From Rhizobium sp. R635 (GTDB lineage: Bacteria > Pseudomonadota > Alphaproteobacteria > Rhizobiales > Rhizobiaceae): 64,000 nt of DNA. Position 1 is the first letter of the stretch, and each line of letters opens with the position of its first letter. The position numbers were made by a program, and so were the translations under genes. Below are positions 52,895 to 64,000 of this stretch, piece by piece. Below the pieces are notes generated by a model, which saw only the letters and a program-made list of their open reading frames with translations, was not told the DNA's origin and did no database searches. The stretch spans positions 1 to 64,000 of the forward strand of contig NZ_LOKX01000018.1 in assembly GCF_002211285.1 (NCBI RefSeq). The letters are read 5' to 3'.

Positions 52895-54109
52895 ATGACC
52901 AAGAAAACTGACCGGACCCCTCAAAGCCGCTGGCTCATGCTCGCCTTGATGGCGGCTTCGCTGGGTCTCGGCGCGCTTGCGCCGGTGGCTGTCGCGCAAG
53001 CCCAGGAGCAGCGCTACCAGCGCCGGTCGATTCTCGATTTCTTCCTCGGCCGGCGCTATCTCGACGACGGGCCGCAGGCCCCTGACGTCCAGCAGCCGAG
53101 ACGCCAGCAGCGCAAGCGCCCGCCGGCGCAGAAAGCCGTGGTCAGCCCCCGCACCGCGCCGCCGATCCGCGCTCCCGTACAGGAGGAGCCGGTCGTGCAG
53201 AAACTCGCCGACGCCCGCAAGATCCTGATCGTCGGCGATTTCCTTGCCAGCGGCCTCGGCGACGGCCTGACCGCTGCCTTCGAGACGTCGCCCGGCGTCA
53301 TCGTCGAGGCTCGCGGCAATGTTTCCTCGGGTCTCGTCCGCGACGATTATTACGACTGGCCGGAACAATTGCCGAAGATGATCGACGAGCTGAAGCCGGC
53401 CATGGTCGTCGTCATGATCGGCGCCAACGACCGTCAGCAGATGGTGACCGACACCGCCAAGGAAAAATTCCGCACCGACGGCTGGTTTGCCGAATATCGT
53501 CGGCGTGTGCTCTCCTTCGGCAAGGAAGTCGCCGATCGCAAGATCCCGCTGCTCTGGGTCGGCCTTCCCGCCTTCGAATCCGATCAGATGACGGCCGATG
53601 CCGTCCAGATGAACCAGCTCTACCGCAACCAGGTCGAGAGCATCGGCGGCGAATTCATCGATATCTGGGATGGTTTCGTCGACGAAAACGGCAACTTCAT
53701 CGTCACCGGATCGGATGTGAACGGCCAGCAGGTACGCCTGCGCACGTCCGACGGCATCAACCTGACCCAGGCCGGCCGACGCAAGCTCGCCTTCTACGTG
53801 GAAAAGCCCGCCCGCCGCATTCTCGGCACCCAGGCAAGCCCGGATCTGGTGCGCCTGGACGAAAGCAACCTGCCGGGTCTCGGCCTTCCCACCAACCCGG
53901 TCGAGCACACCGTACCGATCAGCCTCTCCGATCCCAATCTCGACGGCGGCGCCGAGCTTCTCGGCGCAAGACCGCCCCCTGTGACGCTGACGAAGTCGCC
54001 GCGCGATCTCCTGGTCGAGCAGGGTGAGATGACGCCGGCACCCGTCGGGCGCGTCGACGACTACCGCATGCCGGCGGCCAAGACGCCGGCCGAAGTCTCG
54101 GTGAAATAA
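52895..54109 (+). CDS. Exported SGNH-hydrolase (DUF459) family protein
   Basis: A 404-residue protein, with signal peptide (about 15-37), a basic, Gln/Pro-rich linker (about 45-105), then an SGNH-type domain (about 110-310). MVVVMIGANDRQ gives the N-D/H positions, and LIVGDFLASGLGDGL the S-containing block (D/S context altered: GDFLAS rather than GDS). The end is Pro-rich. Possibly an O-acyltransferase/esterase of envelope polymers. ATG 52895 is assumed; ATG 52871 is possible. Confidence 0.85.
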   Translation: MTKKTDRTPQSRWLMLALMAASLGLGALAPVAVAQAQEQRYQRRSILDFFLGRRYLDDGPQAPDVQQPRRQQRKRPPAQKAVVSPRTAPPIRAPVQEEPVVQKLADARKILIVGDFLASGLGDGLTAAFETSPGVIVEARGNVSSGLVRDDYYDWPEQLPKMIDELKPAMVVVMIGANDRQQMVTDTAKEKFRTDGWFAEYRRRVLSFGKEVADRKIPLLWVGLPAFESDQMTADAVQMNQLYRNQVESIGGEFIDIWDGFVDENGNFIVTGSDVNGQQVRLRTSDGINLTQAGRRKLAFYVEKPARRILGTQASPDLVRLDESNLPGLGLPTNPVEHTVPISLSDPNLDGGAELLGARPPPVTLTKSPRDLLVEQGEMTPAPVGRVDDYRMPAAKTPAEVSVK

Positions 54110-54110
54110 C

Positions 54111-54138
54111 AAGGCCGCGCGAGACGCGCCTTCTTTTC
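54111..54138 (+). terminator. Terminator of the SGNH gene
   Basis: AAGG-C-CGCG / CGCG-CCTT stem-loop (54111-54132) followed by TTTTCG. Confidence 0.6.
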
Positions 54139-54140
54139 GT

Positions 54141-54764
54141 TTACGCCGCCTGCGGCCAGCTCAGATAATAATAGTTCGAACCGATCAGACCGAAGAAGGC
54201 GTTGCTGTCGTTCGTCTGATCGACATAGCTGCCGTTCTCCTTGACGAAGGCGCCGTCGGAGCCGCGCTCCAGATGCGCATCGAGGAAGTCGCTCCAGCCG
54301 CTGACATCGATCGCCTCGCCAGCTTTGCTTTCCCCTGCCTCATCGGGATCGTCAACGTCCCAGGCGGCGATCGAGACGCCCTGCGTCGGATCAGAGATGG
54401 TGAGCGTGCCCGCTTCGAGTGCCGCCAGCATGTCGTGAGCCTTGCCGCTTTCGCCTTCGGCCGCGGCCGCTTCTTGCAGCTGCTGCTTCAGCATCGACAT
54501 GAAGGAGGCGCTGGTCACATCGGCGCTGTCGCCGGTCGTATCACTCTCATCGGACGTCTCGTCCTTCGACGAAAGCGTGTCGAGCAGCCCAGACAGCGCC
54601 TGATTGGAAAGAAGCGACGCGGAGCTCGAATCGAGCCCGTAGCTGCTCAGAATGCTTGCCGCCGACGAACTCTGCGTATCCTCCGCGCTTTCATCGGCGC
54701 TGCGAAGATTCTTCAGGGCGTATTGGGCCGAAACCATCCTGGTATTGTCGAGTGCAGAAACCAT
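54141..54764 (-). CDS. Acidic serine-rich protein of unknown function
   Basis: A 207-residue protein, strongly acidic and rich in Ser, Ala and Leu, without signal peptide, TM segment or Cys. The N-terminal third (LSSYGLDSSSASLLSNQALSG) is low complexity; residues about 80-120 look helical (FMSMLKQQLQEAAAA). The end is aromatic (FFGLIGSNYYYLSWPQ). ATG 54764 is the only convenient start. No domain is recognised; no partner gene is apparent. Confidence 0.7.
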   Translation of the reverse strand: MVSALDNTRMVSAQYALKNLRSADESAEDTQSSSAASILSSYGLDSSSASLLSNQALSGLLDTLSSKDETSDESDTTGDSADVTSASFMSMLKQQLQEAAAAEGESGKAHDMLAALEAGTLTISDPTQGVSIAAWDVDDPDEAGESKAGEAIDVSGWSDFLDAHLERGSDGAFVKENGSYVDQTNDSNAFFGLIGSNYYYLSWPQAA

Positions 54765-54987
54765 GTGAATAATCCTTGTCGATCATTCGCGGCGGTCATA
54801 TTGCCTGGCGCCGCGGCCGATGGTGAAATGCCTTGGCCGGCACGGCGGGGCACATCCGCTCCGGTCGCCGCCGGCTCCTCCTGAGCCCGCGTCAGGCATC
54901 AGCGTCACCGCCCGGCATTGCTTGAGGCTTGCGTCCCACCTCGGCGCGTCAAGCGGTCGCACCGGCAAAAGAGCGCCTTACCGGACG

Positions 54988-55016
54988 TAAAAAAACTCCG
55001 CCGGAAGGGCGGAGTT
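54988..55016 (-). terminator. Rho-independent terminator of gltD
   Basis: On the minus strand AACTCCGCC/GGCGGAGTT forms a 9-bp stem (54994-55002 with 55008-55016) followed by TTTTTTTAC. A textbook terminator. Confidence 0.92.
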
Positions 55017-55046
55017 CGTGTCTTTGCCAGCCTGTATGAGCCGAGA

Positions 55047-56501
55047 TCAGTTCGGCAGGACGCTCGAGCCCATCAATGCCTCGTCGATGGCGCGTGCCGC
55101 CTGGCGGCCTTCGCGGATCGCCCAGACCACCAGCGACTGGCCGCGGCGCACGTCGCCCGCCGTCCAGAACTTGTCGACCGAGGTCTTGTAGTCGCGGTCG
55201 TTGGCGACGACGTTGGTCGAGCCGCGCTTGTCGGTGTTGAGCGTCAGCTTGCCTTCGAGCTCCTTCAATACGCTTGTCGTGAACGGGCCGCGGAAACCGA
55301 TGGCGATGAAGGCGAGATCGGCGCGGATGACGAATTCCGTGCCGGCAACCGGCCGCCGGCGCTCGTCGACCTCGCAGCATTTGACACCCGTCAGCACGCC
55401 GTCTTCGCCGACGAATTCGAGCGTCGCCACCTGGAATTCACGCACGGCGCCCTCGGCCTGCGAGGAGGAGGTGCGCATTTTCGTCGCCCAGAAGGGCCAG
55501 ACGGCGAGCTTGTCTTCCTTCTCAGGCGGCTGCGGCCGGATGTCGAGCTGAGTAACCTTGACGGCCCCCTGGCGGAACGCCGTGCCGACGCAGTCCGAAG
55601 CCGTATCGCCGCCGCCGACGACGACGACATGCTTGGCTCCGGCCAGGATCGGATCAGACGGCCAGCCGACGCTGTCGATGTTTTCGCGCCCGACGCGGCG
55701 GTTCTGCTGCACGAGATAAGGCATCGCATCATGCACGCCGGCAAGATCCGTGCCCGGGATGCCCGCCTCGCGCGGTGTCTCGGAGCCGCCGCAATAGAGG
55801 ACGGCGTCGTGATCGGCGAGCAGCTGCTCGACCTTGACGTCGACGCCGACATTGACGCCGCAATGGAAGGTGACGCCCTCGCCCTTCATCTGCTCGACGC
55901 GGCGATCGATGAAGTTCTTCTCCATCTTGAAATCGGGGATACCGTAGCGCAGCAGCCCGCCCGGCTTGGTCTCGCGCTCGTAGACATGCACCTCATGGCC
56001 GGCGCGGCCGAGCTGCTGGGCAGCCGCCATGCCGGCGGGACCGGAGCCGATGACGGCGACCTTCTTGCCCGTATGAACGGTGGCCGGCTGCGGCCTGATG
56101 AAGCCGAGCTCATAAGCCTTGTCGGCAATCGCCTGCTCGACCGTCTTGATCGCGACCGGCGCATCCTCGAGATTCAGCGTGCAGGCTTCCTCGCAAGGCG
56201 CGGGGCAGACGCGGCCGGTGAACTCCGGGAAGTTGTTGGTCGAATGCAGGTTCTGGATCGCCGCTTCCCAGTTGTTGTTGTAGACGAGGTCGTTCCAATC
56301 CGGAATCTGGTTGTGAACCGGGCAGCCGGTGGGGCCGTGACAATAGGGGATGCCACAGTCCATGCAGCGCGCGGCCTGTTTCTGCACTTCCGGGTCCGAC
56401 ATCGGGATCGTGAACTCGCGGAAATGCCGGATGCGATCCGACGCCGGCTGGTACTTCGCCACCTGCCGGTCGATTTCCAGAAATCCTGTAACCTTACCCA
56501 T
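55047..56501 (-). CDS. gltD: Glutamate synthase small subunit GltD
   Basis: A 484-residue FAD/NADPH oxidoreductase feeding electrons to GltB. Two 4Fe-4S clusters are predicted by CMDCGIPYCHGPTGCPV and CPAPCEEACTLN. The FAD site is VAVIGSGPAGMAAAQQL, the NADPH site VVVGGGDTASDC. ATG 56501 is used because the family starts GKVTGFLEIDRQ; an in-frame ATG upstream adds seven residues. 226 nt separate it from the gltB stop. Confidence 0.96.
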   Translation of the reverse strand: MGKVTGFLEIDRQVAKYQPASDRIRHFREFTIPMSDPEVQKQAARCMDCGIPYCHGPTGCPVHNQIPDWNDLVYNNNWEAAIQNLHSTNNFPEFTGRVCPAPCEEACTLNLEDAPVAIKTVEQAIADKAYELGFIRPQPATVHTGKKVAVIGSGPAGMAAAQQLGRAGHEVHVYERETKPGGLLRYGIPDFKMEKNFIDRRVEQMKGEGVTFHCGVNVGVDVKVEQLLADHDAVLYCGGSETPREAGIPGTDLAGVHDAMPYLVQQNRRVGRENIDSVGWPSDPILAGAKHVVVVGGGDTASDCVGTAFRQGAVKVTQLDIRPQPPEKEDKLAVWPFWATKMRTSSSQAEGAVREFQVATLEFVGEDGVLTGVKCCEVDERRRPVAGTEFVIRADLAFIAIGFRGPFTTSVLKELEGKLTLNTDKRGSTNVVANDRDYKTSVDKFWTAGDVRRGQSLVVWAIREGRQAARAIDEALMGSSVLPN

Positions 56502-56682
56502 TTCTTCGTCCCTTACCCTCATGACCGCCTCACCGCGGCCAGTTGTCTGTCGTCAGTCCCCGGTGTTCCGGGCGGGTTGCTTGTCTTGACCGTCATTGGA
56601 ACGGATCTCCTGAAGGACACCGGGCGATCCGGACGGCCCATCGCCGTCGTCATGATCGTTCGAGTCATCGAGATGTTTCCGT

Positions 56683-56715
56683 CATCCGCCACCCACACTC
56701 GGCAAGTGGCGGATG
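56683..56715 (-). promoter_or_regulatory. Hairpin in the gltB-gltD intergenic region
   Basis: CATCCGCCAC (56683-56692) pairs with GTGGCGGATG (56706-56715), loop 13 nt, ending 12 nt after the gltB stop on the minus strand. There is no T-run. It could stabilise the gltB mRNA end or partially attenuate reading into gltD. Confidence 0.55.
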
Positions 56716-56727
56716 CTCCGGTTCAAA

Positions 56728-61449
<4,722 letters not shown>

Positions 61450-61989
61450 CGTCTTTCCTCCTGTCGAAGCCCGCGGGGCTGCGGGCGGCTTTTCGTCTTG
61501 CGCCGCAACCCGAAAATAGGTCCGTCGCATGACAGCGCTGTTGCATTGTGAAGATCGGCCGCAGACATCTGCTTCTCGAGGAAAGCAAACCGTCGCGTTC
61601 CGCGCCCGCCATTCGCCTCCGCGCGCCGCCTGGGGCTTGACGCTCGGAAGAACTATAGCGTGAAAGCCCGTCGCTGCCAGGGTTTTCGGCGCCTCTTCGG
61701 CCGCAAGGGCCAAAATAGGACAGCAACACTGCCCTAATTCATCAGTTCCATGCCAGAAACGATCTCGGTCCGCAAGAGCGTCACGTCAAAAATCGTGATT
61801 TTGCGACGGAAGATTGCCAGATAATCCACGATGGCGAAATAAAATTACGCATTCAATCCCTATTCTTTTTATTGATTGCGTAATTCAATTTTCGTGATGT
61901 GTCGGGGGCGACAACCTTGATCCCGTGAAGCTTTGGCGTAAGGTCCGCTGCGAACCTCCCAGCTCCTTCCACTCCCCACGGTCTCCGCC
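61450..61989. other. 540-bp gene-free region upstream of gltB
   Basis: Divergent region between gltB (minus) and the threonine aldolase gene (plus). Left part is GC-rich leader of gltB; right part (about 61740-61920) is strikingly AT-rich and holds an imperfect 15-bp inverted repeat. No coding frame there resembles a protein. Confidence 0.7.
61843..61885. promoter_or_regulatory. Imperfect 15-bp inverted repeat, candidate operator for gltB or threonine aldolase
   Basis: AATTACGCATTCAAT (61843-61857) faces ATTGATTGCGTAATT (61871-61885); their complements differ at one position, with a 13-bp spacer. The AT-rich context and position suggest a site for a transcription factor (Lrp/AsnC- or LysR-type). 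Which gene it controls is not shown by sequence. Confidence 0.55.
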
Positions 61990-63042
61990 ATGTTCTTTGC
62001 TTCCGATAATTGGGCTGGCGCCCACCGATCCATTGCCGAACGCCTGCTCGCGGAATCGGCCGGCTTCGCTCCTGCCTATGGCGCCGGCGATCTCGACAAA
62101 AAGGTCGAGGCCCGCTTCTCAGAGATCTTCGAGCGTGAGGTTTCCGTCTTCTTCGTCGCCACCGGCACGGCCGCCAACTCGCTGGCGCTGGCGAGCGTCC
62201 AGCGGCCCGGCGGGATTACCTTCTGCCATTCGGAAGCCCATGTGATCGAAGATGAATGCGGCGCGCCGGAATTCTTCTCCGGCTCCGCCCGCCTGATCGC
62301 CGTCGACGGCGAAGCGGGCAAGATCGATCCGGCCAGTCTCTCGTCGAAGATCGCGCACTTCCCCGAGGATGCCCTCCGTCATGGCCGCGCCAGCGCTGTC
62401 ACCATCACCCAGGCGACCGAGATCGGCACCGTCTATTCGCTGCCGGAGATCGGCGAGATCGCCGCCATATCGAGGAAACGGAACCTGCCGCTCCACATGG
62501 ATGGCGCCCGCTTCGCCAATGCACTGGTGGCCCTCGGCGCCACCCCAGCCGAAATGACCTGGAAGCGTGGCGTCGACATGCTGTCCTTCGGCGGCACCAA
62601 GAACGGCTGCTGGTGCGCGGAAGCGATCGTCTTCTTCAACCCGGACCAGGCAAAGGAAATGCCTTTCATCCGCAAACGCGCCGCCCAGCATTTCTCCAAG
62701 TCGCGCTTCATCGCGGCCCAGTTCGATGCCTATTTCGAAAACGGCCTCTGGCTCGATCTCGCCCGCCATTCGAACACCATGGCCGACCGCTTGCGCGCCG
62801 GCATCGGCGCCAGCAGCGCCGCACGCCTGGCCTGGCCGACCGCATCCAACGAAGTCTTTGCCGTCATCAGCAAACGAGCGGCCAAAACCGCCGAGGAAAA
62901 GGGCGCGAAATTCTACGAATGGCCCGTCCCCACGACAACGCCCGATCTCGTTTCCGAAAGCGAGACCCTGATCCGCCTCGTCACCAGCTTCGCGACGACC
63001 GAGGCCGACGTCGATGGCTTCCTCAAGTGTCTGGCGGCCTGA
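61990..63042 (+). CDS. ltaE: Low-specificity L-threonine aldolase family protein
   Basis: A 350-residue PLP enzyme splitting threonine (or related beta-hydroxy amino acids) to glycine and aldehyde. FVATGTAANSLALAS is the PLP-phosphate site, HMDGARFANALVAL contains the conserved Asp, and LSFGGTKNG contains the Schiff-base Lys. The start ATG 61990 gives MFFASDNWAGAHR, typical for the family. A LysR gene converges from the right. Confidence 0.92.
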   Translation: MFFASDNWAGAHRSIAERLLAESAGFAPAYGAGDLDKKVEARFSEIFEREVSVFFVATGTAANSLALASVQRPGGITFCHSEAHVIEDECGAPEFFSGSARLIAVDGEAGKIDPASLSSKIAHFPEDALRHGRASAVTITQATEIGTVYSLPEIGEIAAISRKRNLPLHMDGARFANALVALGATPAEMTWKRGVDMLSFGGTKNGCWCAEAIVFFNPDQAKEMPFIRKRAAQHFSKSRFIAAQFDAYFENGLWLDLARHSNTMADRLRAGIGASSAARLAWPTASNEVFAVISKRAAKTAEEKGAKFYEWPVPTTTPDLVSESETLIRLVTSFATTEADVDGFLKCLAA

Positions 63043-63061
63043 TCGCCCGGACGGCGATGTC

Positions 63062-63949
63062 TTACGCCGACTTCAGCCTTCTCACCTTTTGCAGAATATC
63101 GTCCGAAAGTGCCGCGACCAGCGCCTGATCCGCTCCCTTGCGCGGCACCAGCACGAACTCCACATCCTCCAGCACCGGCAGCCGTCCCGCGGCAATTTCC
63201 TTCAGCCCTGAAGGCGCCATGCTGCGCGGCTGCACCAAGACACCCATTCCGGCCCGCGCCGCCGCCGTCAGGCCGCTGAGGCTGCCGCAGGTGCAGACGA
63301 TCCGCCATGCCACGCCGTTTCGTCCAAGCGCCTCCAGCGCGATCGCCCGCGTGACGCTCGGCGGCGGAAAGGCGATCAGCGGCAGGAGACCGGAGGCGAG
63401 CACATGCTCGGGATCGCGCGCCAGCCAGACGAGCGGTTCGCGATAGACCAGTTTCCCCCGCGCGTCGCCGAGCCGGCGCTTGGCGAGCACCAGATCGATC
63501 TCGCCATTGTCCTGCATCTCGTAAAGGACGCCCGATAGCGCCACGGTCAGCTCCAGGTCGACGGATGGATGCGAGCGAACGAAATCCTCCAGCACCGCCG
63601 GCAGCTGGCTGGTGACGAAATCCTCCGAAACCCCGAGCCGCAGGCTGCCGCGCAGGCTGTTGCTCCTAAACAGCGACTGCACCTGCCCCTCGATCGAGAG
63701 CATGGCGCGCGCATGCGAAAGCAGCGCCTCGCCATCGCCGGTCAGCATTACCTTGTGCGTGTCGCGCGCCAGCAGCTTGCGCCCGAGCGTGGCTTCCAGC
63801 CGCTGTATGTGCTGGCTGACCGTGGATTGGCCGAGACCCAGCCTTTCCGCGGCAAGCGTGAAGCTGCCCATCTGTTCGACGGCAACGAAACTGCGCAATT
63901 GCGAGAGGTCGAGCAAATCCTGATCCTCGATAACTGTTATTCCTTGCAT
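63062..63949 (-). CDS. LysR-family transcription regulator
   Basis: A 295-residue regulator with an N-terminal winged HTH (about 15-75, LRSFVAVEQMGSFTLAAERLGLGQSTVSQHIQRLE) and a C-terminal effector domain. The target is probably the divergent gene whose start lies just past the right edge. Its end is 19 nt from the threonine aldolase gene, which it might or might not also control. Confidence 0.93.
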   Translation of the reverse strand: MQGITVIEDQDLLDLSQLRSFVAVEQMGSFTLAAERLGLGQSTVSQHIQRLEATLGRKLLARDTHKVMLTGDGEALLSHARAMLSIEGQVQSLFRSNSLRGSLRLGVSEDFVTSQLPAVLEDFVRSHPSVDLELTVALSGVLYEMQDNGEIDLVLAKRRLGDARGKLVYREPLVWLARDPEHVLASGLLPLIAFPPPSVTRAIALEALGRNGVAWRIVCTCGSLSGLTAAARAGMGVLVQPRSMAPSGLKEIAAGRLPVLEDVEFVLVPRKGADQALVAALSDDILQKVRRLKSA

Positions 63950-64000
63950 CCTGGATCATAATGGACGACAGAACAATGACTATTCTTATTGCTGCGAGAC

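Overview
The window is a GC-rich stretch of an alphaproteobacterial chromosome. Homospermidine synthase, a GapR-type DUF2312 protein, a Brucella Omp10-like lipoprotein, a 41-residue L36, RIME-like intergenic repeats and an alphaproteobacterial suhB/mmgR-like small RNA together point to the Rhizobiaceae, most likely the Rhizobium etli/leguminosarum group. This assignment is inference from recognised families; no database search was run. No tRNA, rRNA, insertion sequence, prophage or CRISPR array was seen.

Region 1 (1-13953) is a complete chemosensory operon on the minus strand. In transcription order it holds a STAS-domain protein, CheY, CheA, CheW, three tandem transmembrane chemoreceptors, a second CheW, CheR and CheB. 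STAS-cheY-cheA-cheW are joined by overlapping stop/start codons. The three receptors are tandem duplicates that differ mainly in having one, two or three HAMP units. No cheD, cheZ or second cheY is present. Divergent from the operon is a 580-residue soluble protein with a degenerate chemoreceptor tip and a CheZ-like DxxxQ motif; it is the most interesting uncharacterised component here.

Region 2 (14034-23332) carries a ThiE-like/Sel1 pair, a TauE/SafE permease, a small ArsR-type regulator, two divergent YdcH-family small proteins, purEK, an sRNA candidate, rpmJ, a TPR lipoprotein-like or periplasmic protein, an alpha/beta hydrolase and gamma-glutamyltransferase.

Region 3 (23413-31267) holds a PLP-dependent dehydratase, a LysR regulator divergent from a tautomerase-cupin-DUF4865 operon of unknown substrate (with a perfect palindrome between them), a LysE exporter, DUF1036-pyruvate kinase (translationally coupled), an N-formylglutamate amidohydrolase-like protein, DUF1244 and GapR.

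Region 4 (31427-50435) contains a secreted M15-like DUF882 protein, an orphan sigma-54 response regulator, an M3 oligopeptidase, a RIME-like repeat, a pabB-pabC-YciI operon, a ParDE toxin-antitoxin pair, homospermidine synthase, Omp10, a LysM-anchored 5'-nucleotidase, ferrochelatase, an SPFH-NfeD pair, arabinose-5-phosphate isomerase and a beta-barrel outer-membrane protein.

Region 5 (50495-64000) holds galU, a lytic transglycosylase, an SGNH (DUF459) hydrolase, an unknown acidic protein, gltD and gltB (glutamate synthase), a threonine aldolase and a LysR regulator whose divergent partner lies beyond the right edge. Most of the window is core housekeeping and envelope metabolism. The accessory-looking parts are the chemosensory operon, the tautomerase operon and parDE.
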